In this document: positions 50,600-60,245 of the stretch, piece by piece
Position numbering within the stretch: the stretch's first letter is position 1
How the letters are laid out: each line of letters opens with the position of its first letter
Made by a program: the position numbers and the translations under genes
The notes under the pieces: model-generated
What the model saw: the letters and a program-made list of their open reading frames with translations, nothing else
Databases searched by the model: none
What the model was told of the DNA's origin: nothing
Assembly: GCA_965226965.1 (NCBI GenBank)
Contig: OZ245715.1
Coordinates: forward strand, 1,488,001 to 1,552,000
Direction of reading: 5' to 3'
DNA length: 64,000 nucleotides
DNA from: Endoryza foliicola
Lineage (GTDB): Bacteria > Bacteroidota > Bacteroidia > Chitinophagales > Chitinophagaceae

Positions 50600-51016
50600 A
50601 TGTTATCGAAAAAAGCCCAATACGCATTTAGAGCCTTGGAATATTTGGTAGAACATCAGGATGAAGGTCCGGTGCTTATTGCTACCATTGCTAAAAAGAA
50701 AAAGATTCCTTTAAAATTCTTAGAAAATATTTTGTTGGAGTTGAGAAAAGCCAGCTTTTTAGAAAGCAAGAAAGGAAAGGGTGGGGGCTATTACCTTGCT
50801 ATAGCGCCTGAAAAAATTCCTGTGGCAGCTATTATTCGAACTGTTGACGGTCCTATCGCCATGCTGCCTTGTGTAAGCTTGTACTTCTATAAACGTTGTA
50901 AAAACTGCGACGAAAAACATTGCGGACTGCACGATATCATGGAAGGCGTGCGCGACGCTACCCTCGCCATTTTAGAGAAAAAGAGTTTGGCTGATTTAGT
51001 GCGAGAAGGGAAATAA
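50600..51016 (+). CDS. Rrf2-family transcriptional regulator
   Basis: A 138-residue winged-helix regulator. The HTH region is LSKKAQYAFRALEYLVEHQ and IPLKFLENILLELRKASFLESKKGKGGGYYLA, the latter with the conserved K-G-x-G-GY wing. A cysteine cluster CVSLYFYKRCKNCDEKHC (C-x8-C-x2-C-x4-C) may bind an Fe-S cluster as in IscR, NsrR or RsrR, but the spacing differs from IscR, so the signal (Fe-S status, NO, redox, or cysteine pool) is open. It converges with the peroxiredoxin gene, and no sulfur or Fe-S genes are adjacent. Confidence 0.88.
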   Translation: MLSKKAQYAFRALEYLVEHQDEGPVLIATIAKKKKIPLKFLENILLELRKASFLESKKGKGGGYYLAIAPEKIPVAAIIRTVDGPIAMLPCVSLYFYKRCKNCDEKHCGLHDIMEGVRDATLAILEKKSLADLVREGK

Positions 51017-51023
51017 CGTCTGT

Positions 51024-51113
51024 AGTAAGTTATTGAGTTTTTAAGTTGTTAAGTTCAGCCCTGCCTTTTGGCGAGCAAAACTCAAATACTTAAAAACTCA
51101 ACAACTCAACACT
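51024..51113. repeat. AT-rich inverted repeat between Rrf2 and peroxiredoxin genes
   Basis: Left arm GTTATTGAGTTTTTAAGTTG and right arm ACTTAAAAACTCAACAACTC are largely complementary, around a centre that includes GCCCTGCCTTTTGGCGAGC. It lies between two convergent stop codons and could act as a bidirectional terminator. Same family as the element at 4384-4466. Confidence 0.7.
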
Positions 51114-51114
51114 T

Positions 51115-51750
51115 CTATTTATTAGGTTGTGGTGTGTATCTCAAATACGGCTTCACTACATTCACTCCTTTAGGGAATTTCTTGATCGCGTCTTCAGTTG
51201 ATACTGCAGGAACTACAATCACATCTTCTCCCTCTTTCCAATCGGCCGGAGTGGCTACACTGTATTGAGCAGTTAATTGCAATGAATCAATTACACGCAA
51301 TACTTCATGGAAATTACGTCCGGTAGAAGCGGGGTAGGTAATAATGAGTTTCACCTTTTTATCGGGGCCTATGATGAACAAAGAACGCACGGTAAAGGTT
51401 TCTGATGCATTGGGATGGATCATGTCGTATAAATTCGCAACAACACGGCCTTCATCGGCAATGATGGGGAATTCAACGGTTGTTTTTTGTGTTTCGTTGA
51501 TATCATTTACCCAGCCGAGATGTTTATCGAGCGGATCAACGCTAACAGCCAATACTTTTACATTTCTTTTGGCGAATTCTTCTTTCAAAAGAGCGGTTTT
51601 GCCGAGTTCGGTAGTACAAACCGGTGTATAATCGGCAGGGTGTGAAAACAAAACGCCCCAACCGGTTCCGAGGTATTCATAAAAATCAATTTTTCCGGCA
51701 GTGGTTTCGGCCTGAAAATTCGGCGCGATATCTCCTAATCTTAATGACAT
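51115..51750 (-). CDS. 1-Cys (Prx6-type) peroxiredoxin
   Basis: Reduces hydrogen peroxide and alkyl hydroperoxides. It is 211 residues, the usual size of the 1-Cys Prx6 group. The peroxidatic motif SHPADYTPVCTTELG places the active cysteine at C45; PVCTTE with Thr42 is the catalytic set. Further Prx6-type blocks are VLAVSVDPLDKHLGWVNDI, FPIIADEGRVVANLYDMI, SLFIIGPDKKVKLIITYPASTGRN and VATPADWKEGEDVIV. It converges with the Rrf2 gene. Confidence 0.94.
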   Translation of the reverse strand: MSLRLGDIAPNFQAETTAGKIDFYEYLGTGWGVLFSHPADYTPVCTTELGKTALLKEEFAKRNVKVLAVSVDPLDKHLGWVNDINETQKTTVEFPIIADEGRVVANLYDMIHPNASETFTVRSLFIIGPDKKVKLIITYPASTGRNFHEVLRVIDSLQLTAQYSVATPADWKEGEDVIVVPAVSTEDAIKKFPKGVNVVKPYLRYTPQPNK

Positions 51751-52380
51751 AATAATTGAATTTAGAGGACGAAGATAATGAAAGTCTACTTGAATAGTAG
51801 ACTAAAATTTTGTAATAACCTTAATGGATTGTTATTTATAGGGGTTAGATTAGTGATCAACGGAGCGGATATAGCATTGGCAGATGAATCCCCGCTGCCT
51901 AATCGCCGCGATCGCTGCGCTGGTTCCTGAGCTTGTCGAAGGACGCCGCGGTTCACAAAAATTGTGTAATCATTATAATTTGAAATAAGAATCTATGTCG
52001 CCCCGATGGGGCTAGGAATTGGGTAGATTTGGTAAAATCTTTTGCTACAATCATTTCGCCCCTAACGGGGCTGCGCTTGTGACCAACGGCACGGATATAG
52101 CGTTGGCAGATGAATCCCCGCTGCGTACTCGCTGCGATCGCTGCGCCGCCGCGGTTTAATAATCTTCAAAACGCTAAATCAAACAAAAAGATTCCCTTTG
52201 CGCAACTCATTTCCCTTCCCAAAACTTTGTGCCTCGCCTTCCTTGGCAGCGCAGCTGCAAAAAACTTAAAAACTCAATAACTCAAAACTCACTACTTTAA
52301 CCATACAACTCCCTCAATTCCAACCACTCACACGGTTTCTCACAATTTTTAACCATTTCGCTGTTATATGCTCAAATTGT
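51751..52380. repeat. Dispersed-repeat region between peroxiredoxin gene and gltB
   Basis: Two direct copies of an ~80-bp element, at about 51855-51955 and 52079-52160, share the core GGATATAGCRTTGGCAGATG (51867-51886 and 52093-52112) and GAATCCCCGCTGC. The first includes TTCCTGAGCTTGTCGAAGG. Between them lie two short hairpins, GCCCC-GAT-GGGGC (52000-52012) and GCCCC-TAAC-GGGGC (52058-52071). GAGTT/AACTC units follow at 52262-52300. No gene is credible here. Confidence 0.85.
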
Positions 52381-52413
52381 TGTATTTTTAGGAGCTTGCT
52401 TGCTATAGTTTTG
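52378..52413 (+). promoter_or_regulatory. Putative gltB promoter
   Basis: TAGTTTTG (52406-52413) matches TAnnTTTG. TTG at 52380-52382 lies 23 bases upstream, at the long end of accepted spacing. The start would be about 50 bases before the gltB ATG. Confidence 0.5.
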
Positions 52414-52470
52414 ATATCCATTTGAAAAACCGGCATTTTTATTGAAAATTTTCTAAAGTAAACTGCAAAG

Positions 52471-55400
52471 ATGGCAAGTAACACTGGTTTGTACCATCCT
52501 TCCTTTGAGCATGATGCCTGTGGCATCGGGTTCGTAGCTAGTATTAAAGGCAACAAATCGCATCAAAATATCTCCGATGCGCTCACTGTGTTGGAAAACA
52601 TGGAACACCGCGGGGCCTGCGGTTGCGAGAGCAACACAGGTGATGGTGCCGGTATCATGATTCAGATTCCCCACGAGTTCTTCTTCGAAGAATGCCTGAA
52701 ATTGGGCGTTCACCTTCCTTCTTATGGCCGCTACGGCGTAGGGGTGGCTTTCTTTCCAAAAGAAATTAAACTGAGAGAAGAATGCCGTGATATCTTCAAC
52801 CGCACCGCCGAGAAGTTGGGATTGGAAGTTCTTACCTACCGTAAGGTTCCCGTAAATCCGGATGGCATCGGTCCTACCGCTCTGAGCGTAGAACCCGAAA
52901 TGGAACAAGTGTTCATCGCTTGCCCCGATCATATTACTAATATGGATGAGTTCGAACGCAAACTCTTCGTTTTGCGCAATCACGCTACTCACCTCATTAA
53001 CAGCACCGTTAAAAAAGATGCGATTGGATTCTACCTCGCTTCTTTATCTTATAAAACGGTGGTGTACAAAGGTCAACTTACCAGTCACCAAGTACGCGAA
53101 TACTTCCCCGATCTTAGCAATAAGCGCGTGGTGAGTGCCTTCGGTTTGGTGCATTCTCGTTTTGCTACCAATACCTTCCCTTCTTGGAAATTGGCCCAAC
53201 CTTTTCGCTACATCGCTCACAACGGTGAAATCAATACCCTTCAAGGTAACTTGAACTGGTTAAAAACCAGCGAACAATGGTTCGAATCACCTTTCTTCAC
53301 TCATGAAGAAATGGAAATGTTATTGCCTATTGTTAGCGCCGGACAAAGTGATAGCGCTTGCTTAGACAATATGATTGAACTGCTCACCATGTCGGGAAGA
53401 AGTCTTCCCCATGTAATGATGATGTTGATCCCAGAAGCTTGGGATGGCAACGACCAAATGGATCCTGTGAAGAAAGCGTTTTATGAATACCACGCTTCTA
53501 TCATGGAGCCTTGGGATGGTCCGGCTTCTATTTCATTTACAGACGGAAAAATGATCGGTGCAACACTCGATCGAAACGGTTTACGTCCTTCTCGCTATTG
53601 CGTTACTAAAGACGACCGCGTGATCATGGCCTCTGAAACCGGCGCCCTGCCTGTAGATCCAAAGATCATCAAAGAAAAAGGCCGTCTCCAGCCGGGCAAA
53701 ATGTTTGTGGTGGATATGGAGCAAGGTCGCATTATCAGTGATGATGAACTGAAAGCAAAAATCTGCAGCCAAAAGCCTTATGGCGATTGGTTGAATCAAT
53801 ACAAAATTCGTTTGGAAGAACTGGAGGAACCACGCGTTACCTTCACCCACCTTTCCGAATCATCTGTATTTAAATACCAAAAAGCACACGGATACTCAAC
53901 CGAAGACATTGAAACCATCATCAAGCCCATGGCTTTGGATGGTAAAGAACCGATTGGTTCCATGGGTACCGACGTTCCTTTGGCTGTGTTGAGTGATCAA
54001 CCGCAACACCTTTCTTCTTATTTCAAACAATTATTTGCTCAAGTAACCAACCCACCCATCGATCCCATTCGCGAGCGTATGGTAATGAGCTTGGCAACCT
54101 TCTTGGGTAACAATGGAAACTTATTGGAAGAAAGCCCCACGCATTGTCATACAGTAGCATTGAAGCAACCGATTCTTACTTCAAAAGAACTCGAGAAAAT
54201 TAGAAGTATCGATACCGGTATCTTCCAAGCTAAAACATTGCAAACCTATTTCCGTGCCGACGGTAAGCCCGATTCACTGAAACGTGGTCTGGATCGTTTA
54301 TGCCGCTATGCAGAAGATGCCGTGCACGATGGATTCGAAGTGTTGATTTTATGTGATCGTGCTGTTGACAGCGATCACGCCGCCATTCCTTCATTATTGG
54401 CTACTGCAGCCGTGCACCACCATTTGATTCGTAAAGGATTGAGAGGTCAGGTTGGTATAGTTGTAGAAGCAGGTGATGTTTGGGAAGTACACCATTTCGC
54501 ATGTTTGTTGGCGTTTGGTGCTACGGCTATCAACCCATACCTCGCTTTGGCTACCATTCGTAACATGAAAGCAAACGGAAGTTTGGAAACCAATTTGGAT
54601 TGGGAAAAACTCCGCTACAACTATATCAAAGCTGTATGTGATGGCTTGTTGAAAGTATTTTCGAAAATGGGAATCTCTACGCTTCAGTCATACCAAGGTG
54701 CTCAAATTTTTGAGATCCTCGGCTTGAACCAAGAAGTGGTAGATCGCTATTTTACCGGAGCTACCAGTCGCATTCAAGGGATCGGTTTAGAAGAGATCGC
54801 GAAAGAAGCATTGGTGAAACATTACTTTGCATTCAGCAGAAAAGATATTCCTGTAGATCGTTTACCGGTAGGTGGTTTGTATCAGTGGAAACGCAAAGGT
54901 GAATTCCACTTGTTCAATCCAACTTCCATTCACTTGTTGCAATACGCTACCAAGATGAATGATTACGGAACATTCAAGAAATACACTAAGTATATCAACG
55001 ATCAAAGTGAAAAAGCGGCTACCCTTCGTAGTCAGTTTGAATTCAAACGCAACCGTCCTTCGGTTTCAATTGATGAAGTTGAACCGGCAGAAGCCATCTA
55101 CAAGCGCTTTGCAACGGGAGCCATGAGCTTTGGATCTATTTCATGGGAAGCACACACCACATTGGCCATTGCAATGAACCGCCTCGGTGGTAAGAGTAAT
55201 ACCGGCGAAGGTGGTGAAGATGAAATTCGCTATGAAAAAATGCCAAATGGCGATAGCATGCGCAGTGCCATTAAACAAGTGGCTTCTGCACGATTCGGTG
55301 TTACAAGTTTGTATTTAACAGAGGCCGATGAGTTGCAAATTAAAATGGCTCAAGGTGCGAAACCAGGTGAAGGTGGTCAGCTTCCGGGACATAAAGTAGA

Positions 55401-56988
55401 TGATTGGATCGGTAAAACGCGTCACTCTACTCCGGGTGTTGGTTTGATTTCTCCGCCTCCTCACCACGATATCTATTCAATTGAAGACTTAGCTCAATTG
55501 ATCTTCGATTTGAAAAATGCGAACCGCGCCGCCCGTATCAACGTAAAGTTGGTTTCAAAAGCTGGTGTGGGTACTATTGCAGCGGGTGTTGCTAAAGCAA
55601 AAGCCGATGTGATCCTCATTTCCGGTCACGATGGTGGTACCGGTGCATCGCCCATTTCATCCATCAAACATGCCGGTTTGCCTTGGGAATTAGGTTTGGC
55701 CGAAACCCATCAAACATTGGTAAGAAATAAATTAAGAAGCAGAGTAGTAGTGCAGGCCGATGGTCAAATGAAGACTGGTCGCGACATTGCAATTGCTGCT
55801 TTATTAGGTGCCGAAGAATGGGGTGTTGCTACAGCAGCGCTGGTGGTAGAAGGTTGTATCATGATGCGCAAGTGTCACTTGAATACCTGCCCTGTTGGGG
55901 TAGCCACTCAAGATCCTGAATTGAGAAAACGCTTCACCGGTGATGCCGATCATGTGGTGAACTTCTTCAAGTTCATTGTTCAGGAATTGCGTGAAATTAT
56001 GGCCGAGCTTGGTTTCCGTACAGTGAATGAGATGGTAGGTCAGGTAGAATGCCTCACTCCAAGAGAAAACATCAAGCATTGGAAGTACAGCAAATTGGAT
56101 CTTTCACCTATTCTTTACCGTGAGCCTGCTTCTGATATCACAGGATTGTACAATACAGAAACACAAGATCATGGTATCGACAATGTAATTGATTGGCAAT
56201 TACTTGAGAAGGCAAAACCTGCGATTGAAAAACAAGAGCGCGTATTTGCAAGCTTCGATATTAAGAATACAGACCGTACTGCAGGTACCATTCTTTCGAA
56301 TGAAATTACCAAAAAGTACAGAGCAGAAGGATTACCGGAAGATACCATTCATTACAAATTCAACGGAACGGCCGGTCAAAGCTTTGGAGCCTTCAATACC
56401 AAAGGTGTAACCTTGGAATTGGAAGGAGATGCAAACGACTATTTCGGTAAAGGCTTGAGCGGGGCTCGTTTAATTGTATATCCTCCAAAAGAAGCAACCT
56501 ACATTCCTGAAGAAAACATCATCATTGGTAATACGGCTTTCTATGGTGCTACCGCCGGTGAATCTTTCATTAGAGGTAAAGCCGGTGAGCGTTTCGCAGT
56601 GAGAAACTCCGGTGCTAAGGCTGTTGTAGAAGGAGTTGGGGATCACGGATGTGAATACATGACCGGTGGTAGAGTAGTGATACTTGGTCCTACAGGTAGA
56701 AACTTCGCTGCAGGTATGAGTGGTGGTATTGCCTATGTATACGATGTAAACGGTGTGTTTACTAAGAACTGTAATACGGAAATGGTTGACTTGGATCCGG
56801 TGACTACCGCAGATTTTGCTGAGTTGCAAGACATGATTCAACGTCACTATGCTTATACTGGAAGTACCGTTGCGAAATTTGTACTCGACGATTGGGACAA
56901 TCAATACAAAAACTTTGTAAAAGTGTTCCCGAGCGATTACAAAAAGGTATTACAAGCAAAAGGTTCTGAAGTAAAACAGAAAGCTTAA
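52471..56988 (+). CDS. gltB: Glutamate synthase large subunit
   Basis: Makes glutamate from glutamine and 2-oxoglutarate together with GltD. It is 1505 residues, the full family length. A short propeptide precedes the catalytic glutaminase cysteine C17 (FEHDACGIGF). The class-II glutaminase domain spans ~17-430 (HNGEINTLQGN, GNLNWLK, LDRNGLRPSRY), then the central domain, the FMN-binding synthase domain (~ 840-1220; SGHDGGTGASP, EWGVATAALVVEGC) with the 3Fe-4S ligands in CIMMRKCHLNTCPVGVATQ, and the C-terminal beta-helix with G-x-x-G repeats (GGRVVILGPTGRNFAAGMSGG). The start 33 bases before gltD's shows a tight operon. Confidence 0.98.
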   Translation: MASNTGLYHPSFEHDACGIGFVASIKGNKSHQNISDALTVLENMEHRGACGCESNTGDGAGIMIQIPHEFFFEECLKLGVHLPSYGRYGVGVAFFPKEIKLREECRDIFNRTAEKLGLEVLTYRKVPVNPDGIGPTALSVEPEMEQVFIACPDHITNMDEFERKLFVLRNHATHLINSTVKKDAIGFYLASLSYKTVVYKGQLTSHQVREYFPDLSNKRVVSAFGLVHSRFATNTFPSWKLAQPFRYIAHNGEINTLQGNLNWLKTSEQWFESPFFTHEEMEMLLPIVSAGQSDSACLDNMIELLTMSGRSLPHVMMMLIPEAWDGNDQMDPVKKAFYEYHASIMEPWDGPASISFTDGKMIGATLDRNGLRPSRYCVTKDDRVIMASETGALPVDPKIIKEKGRLQPGKMFVVDMEQGRIISDDELKAKICSQKPYGDWLNQYKIRLEELEEPRVTFTHLSESSVFKYQKAHGYSTEDIETIIKPMALDGKEPIGSMGTDVPLAVLSDQPQHLSSYFKQLFAQVTNPPIDPIRERMVMSLATFLGNNGNLLEESPTHCHTVALKQPILTSKELEKIRSIDTGIFQAKTLQTYFRADGKPDSLKRGLDRLCRYAEDAVHDGFEVLILCDRAVDSDHAAIPSLLATAAVHHHLIRKGLRGQVGIVVEAGDVWEVHHFACLLAFGATAINPYLALATIRNMKANGSLETNLDWEKLRYNYIKAVCDGLLKVFSKMGISTLQSYQGAQIFEILGLNQEVVDRYFTGATSRIQGIGLEEIAKEALVKHYFAFSRKDIPVDRLPVGGLYQWKRKGEFHLFNPTSIHLLQYATKMNDYGTFKKYTKYINDQSEKAATLRSQFEFKRNRPSVSIDEVEPAEAIYKRFATGAMSFGSISWEAHTTLAIAMNRLGGKSNTGEGGEDEIRYEKMPNGDSMRSAIKQVASARFGVTSLYLTEADELQIKMAQGAKPGEGGQLPGHKVDDWIGKTRHSTPGVGLISPPPHHDIYSIEDLAQLIFDLKNANRAARINVKLVSKAGVGTIAAGVAKAKADVILISGHDGGTGASPISSIKHAGLPWELGLAETHQTLVRNKLRSRVVVQADGQMKTGRDIAIAALLGAEEWGVATAALVVEGCIMMRKCHLNTCPVGVATQDPELRKRFTGDADHVVNFFKFIVQELREIMAELGFRTVNEMVGQVECLTPRENIKHWKYSKLDLSPILYREPASDITGLYNTETQDHGIDNVIDWQLLEKAKPAIEKQERVFASFDIKNTDRTAGTILSNEITKKYRAEGLPEDTIHYKFNGTAGQSFGAFNTKGVTLELEGDANDYFGKGLSGARLIVYPPKEATYIPEENIIIGNTAFYGATAGESFIRGKAGERFAVRNSGAKAVVEGVGDHGCEYMTGGRVVILGPTGRNFAAGMSGGIAYVYDVNGVFTKNCNTEMVDLDPVTTADFAELQDMIQRHYAYTGSTVAKFVLDDWDNQYKNFVKVFPSDYKKVLQAKGSEVKQKA

Positions 56989-57021
56989 TCAACATTACTA
57001 ACTACTAGCAATTATCGAAAT

Positions 57022-58524
57022 ATGGGCAAGCCTACAGGTTTCATGGAGTTCACACGCGAGTTACCGGGAAAAAGACCGGTGGCAGAGCGTTTAAAAGATT
57101 ACAATGAATTTATTGAACGCTATAGTGACGAAAAGTTGAATCAACAATCGGCACGTTGTATGAATTGCGGCGTTCCTTTTTGTCACAATGGTTGTCCTCT
57201 GGGTAATGTGATCCCTGAGTTCAATGATGCGGTGTATAAAAAGGAGTGGAAAGATGCGTACGATATTTTAACATCAACCAATAATTTCCCCGAGTTTACA
57301 GGTCGCATATGTCCAGCGCCTTGCGAAAGCGCATGTGTGTTGGGTATCAATCAACCGGCTATTGCTATTGAGGAAATTGAGAAGCATATTATTGAAATCG
57401 CTTTTGACAAGGGATTTGTAAAGGCAAAGAAGCCCAATATGCGCACCGGTAAAAAAGTAGCAGTAATTGGAAGTGGTCCGGCAGGTTTAGCCGCGGCTGC
57501 GCAATTGAACTATGCCGGTCATACGGTAACGGTTTTTGAAAGAGATGATGCGGCAGGTGGATTGTTGCGTTACGGAATACCTGATTTCAAATTAGAGAAA
57601 TGGGTAGTAGAGCGCAGAGTGAAGGTGATGGAAGAAGAAGGGGTTCAATTCAAGTATCATGCAAATGTTGGAGTGAATGTAAGCATCAACGATTTGTTGA
57701 GAGAATACCATGCCATTGTATTAGCGGGCGGTTCTACCGTACCTAGAGATCTAAATATTCCGGGAAGAAATTTGAATGGTGTGCATTTCGCCATGGATTT
57801 TCTAAAGCAGCAAAACAAACGCAATGCTGGAAAAGATCCTTTGGCTGCAGCGGGTATTGAAAGTAATATACTAGGAGCTGAAGTGTTGGCTACTAAAAAG
57901 AATGTGGTGGTGATTGGTGGAGGTGATACAGGTAGTGACTGTGTAGGTACTTCCAACCGTCACGGAGCAGCTTCGGTAACTCAATTTGAATTGATGCCCA
58001 AGCCGCCGGCTTCCAGAACACCGTTCATGCCTTGGCCTACCTATCCCATGGTATTGAAAACTTCTACTTCTCACGAGGAAGGAGCGGATCGTCAGTGGGC
58101 AGTGGCAACCAAAGAGTTTATAGGTGATGCCAATGGGAATTTAAAGGCTTTGAAGATCGTTGATCTGGAATGGACGGCGTCTGCTGACGGCCGACCGGCT
58201 CAGTTTACCGAGCGTGCCGGTTCTGAAAGAGAAATTCCTTGTGAGTTAGCCCTGTTGGCAATGGGATTCGTGCATCCACAGCACGAAGGTTTGGTAAATG
58301 AATTAGGAGCGGAATTGGACGAGCGTGGCAATGTGAAAGCAAGTGAGAAATTCTACGCAACCAATATTAATAAGGTATTTGTTGCGGGTGATATGAGAAG
58401 GGGACAAAGCCTCGTTGTATGGGCTATAAGTGAGGGAAGAGAATGTGCTCGCAAAGTAGACGAGTTTTTAGTAGGAAGTTCATTATTGGAGTCGAAAGAC
58501 CAAATTTTGATGGCCAGTTATTAA
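57022..58524 (+). CDS. gltD: Glutamate synthase small subunit
   Basis: FAD- and Fe-S-containing subunit that passes electrons from NAD(P)H to GltB. It is 500 residues. N-terminal 4Fe-4S region: CMNCGVPFCHNGCPLGN and CPAPCESACVLGI. The FAD-binding site is KKVAVIGSGPAGLAAAAQL (~146-164), the NAD(P)-binding site VVVIGGGDTGSDCVGTSNR (~293-311), and the C-terminal FAD contact is VFVAGDMRRGQSLVVWAI. It starts 33 bases after gltB and ends at a strong terminator. Confidence 0.97.
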   Translation: MGKPTGFMEFTRELPGKRPVAERLKDYNEFIERYSDEKLNQQSARCMNCGVPFCHNGCPLGNVIPEFNDAVYKKEWKDAYDILTSTNNFPEFTGRICPAPCESACVLGINQPAIAIEEIEKHIIEIAFDKGFVKAKKPNMRTGKKVAVIGSGPAGLAAAAQLNYAGHTVTVFERDDAAGGLLRYGIPDFKLEKWVVERRVKVMEEEGVQFKYHANVGVNVSINDLLREYHAIVLAGGSTVPRDLNIPGRNLNGVHFAMDFLKQQNKRNAGKDPLAAAGIESNILGAEVLATKKNVVVIGGGDTGSDCVGTSNRHGAASVTQFELMPKPPASRTPFMPWPTYPMVLKTSTSHEEGADRQWAVATKEFIGDANGNLKALKIVDLEWTASADGRPAQFTERAGSEREIPCELALLAMGFVHPQHEGLVNELGAELDERGNVKASEKFYATNINKVFVAGDMRRGQSLVVWAISEGRECARKVDEFLVGSSLLESKDQILMASY

Positions 58525-58546
58525 TAGCCTAGTTTAATGTATTGAT

Positions 58547-58573
58547 AACCACCCAATTAGGGTGGTTTTTTTT
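58547..58573 (+). terminator. Intrinsic terminator after gltD
   Basis: Perfect 8-bp stem AACCACCC / GGGTGGTT with a 5-base loop and a run of Ts. It ends the gltBD operon, so amtB 180 bases downstream has its own promoter in the AT-rich gap. Confidence 0.93.
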
Positions 58574-58755
58574 ATAGATTTCCAAATATATTATAAAAAA
58601 TTACATATAAAGAAAAAATTCAAAAATGAGGCAAAAAAATTAAAAGTTATCGAATAGTTAATTATCCTAACAGTTGTTATGATAATAATTAGCTATTTTT
58701 ATTACATGTTCAACACATATAATATTTTCTAATATTAACAACTAAAAACTGTCAC

Positions 58756-60156
58756 ATGAGTAAAAGAACTGTTAAACAAATTGCGCCTTTTCTAATTCTG
58801 GCCATTGTTGCAATTGCGGCGATGTTCATTAAGCCGGAAGCTGATTATGTTCCCGGGGCTACCGACCCTCAATACAGCAATGCTGATATTGCATGGGTAT
58901 TGGTATCTACAGCCTTGGTATTTTTAATGACTCCCGGTTTGGCTTTCTTCTATGGTGGAATGGTTCACCGCAAGAATGTAATTTCTACCATGATCAAAAG
59001 TGTGGTAGCAGCCGGAGTAATCGGAGTTCTTTGGGTAGTATGTGGCTTTAGTTTGAGTTTTGGTGAGTCTATCGGTGGTTTCATCGGTAATCCCAAAACC
59101 TATGGTTTCTTTGCGCATGTAAAGAACGGCGCTGCCTGGCCTTTAGCAAACACCATTCCTTTAGGACTGTTTTCATTGTTCCAATTGATGTTTGCGATCA
59201 TCACTCCGGGTCTGGTAGTAGGGGCCGTAGCTGAGCGTATTCGTTTCACTGCTTATATACTTTTCATTGTATTGTTTGGATTGTTGATTTACGCGCCTGT
59301 AGCGCATTGGAGCTGGCATCCGGAAGGATTCTTAGCGAAAATGGGTGCATGGGACTTTGCGGGTGGTACTGTAGTACACATCACAGCGGGTTGTGCTGCC
59401 TTGGCAGGTGCCTTAGTATTGAAGCGTAGAAAAACACACTTAGAGCATAAAGAAATTCCACCTGCAAACGTACCTTATGTATTGATTGGTACCGGTTTGT
59501 TGTGGTTCGGTTGGTTTGGTTTCAACGCAGGTTCTGCGGTAGGAGCTACTCCTTTGGCTGTAAATGCATTCGGAACTACTACCACTGCTGCTTCTGCTGC
59601 AGGTTTAGGTTGGATGTTCTTCGATGTAATTAAAGGTAAAAAGCCTTCTGTACTCGGATTCTGTATTGGTGCGGTGGTTGGTTTAGTAGCCATCACTCCT
59701 GCGGCCGGTTATGTTGGTGTACCTCAAAGTATCATCATTGGTTTGGTAGGAGCTATCATCTCTAACGTAGCTGTTGGTATCAAACAAAAGTCTACTTTGG
59801 ATGATACATTGGATGTATTCCCTTGTCACGGAGTAGGCGGTATGGTAGGTATGTTGTTAACGGGTGTTTTCGCAAACCCTGATGTACACGGTATCAAAGA
59901 CGGTCCGGTAGGTTTGTTCTACGGAAACCCTGCTTTCTTCTTTACACAATTGAAAGCAATGGCTATTGTAGCAACGTATAGCTTTGTAGTAGCATTCGCA
60001 ATCTTCAAGTTCATCAATATTTTACTTCCATTGCGTGTAACTGAAGAAGAAGAAGAAATTGGATTGGATGCTTCTCAGCACGACGAAAAATATGTACAAG
60101 GTACGCTCCTGGTGGAGACTTCAGGTGGTTTGAAAGAAGAACCTGCAGCTCACTAG
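58756..60156 (+). CDS. amtB: Ammonium transporter (Amt/MEP/Rh family)
   Basis: Inner-membrane ammonium channel, 466 residues. An N-terminal helix (APFLILAIVAIAAMFI) precedes the eleven-helix core. Family motifs are FLMTPGLAFFYGGMVHRKNV, the signature DFAGGTVVHITAGCAALAGA, WFGWFGFNAGSAVGA and DVFPCHGVGGMVGMLLTGVF with the pore His. The 40-residue cytoplasmic tail includes EEEEEIGLDASQHDEKY, the GLD-xx-xHxE motif of Amt C-termini. The usual partner glnK (PII) is not adjacent; an outer-membrane barrel gene follows instead. The ~180-base upstream gap is very AT-rich. Confidence 0.96.
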   Translation: MSKRTVKQIAPFLILAIVAIAAMFIKPEADYVPGATDPQYSNADIAWVLVSTALVFLMTPGLAFFYGGMVHRKNVISTMIKSVVAAGVIGVLWVVCGFSLSFGESIGGFIGNPKTYGFFAHVKNGAAWPLANTIPLGLFSLFQLMFAIITPGLVVGAVAERIRFTAYILFIVLFGLLIYAPVAHWSWHPEGFLAKMGAWDFAGGTVVHITAGCAALAGALVLKRRKTHLEHKEIPPANVPYVLIGTGLLWFGWFGFNAGSAVGATPLAVNAFGTTTTAASAAGLGWMFFDVIKGKKPSVLGFCIGAVVGLVAITPAAGYVGVPQSIIIGLVGAIISNVAVGIKQKSTLDDTLDVFPCHGVGGMVGMLLTGVFANPDVHGIKDGPVGLFYGNPAFFFTQLKAMAIVATYSFVVAFAIFKFINILLPLRVTEEEEEIGLDASQHDEKYVQGTLLVETSGGLKEEPAAH

Positions 60157-60177
60157 TCGATTGATCATATTAAAAAA

Positions 60178-60219
60178 GGTACAGCGTTACGGCGTTGTTG
60201 GCGCAACGCCTGCTGTACC
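60178..60219 (+). terminator. Nested hairpin between amtB and the barrel gene
   Basis: Outer stem GGTACAGC (60178-60185) / GCTGTACC (60212-60219) encloses inner stem GGCGTTG (60191-60197) / CAACGCC (60204-60210); a short TTCTTT follows. It lies 21 bases after amtB and 27 bases before the next start. It may be a partial terminator lowering expression of the second gene, or a stabilising 3' structure. Confidence 0.75.
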
Positions 60220-60245
60220 CTTCTTTAACACTTAAAATCTTTACA

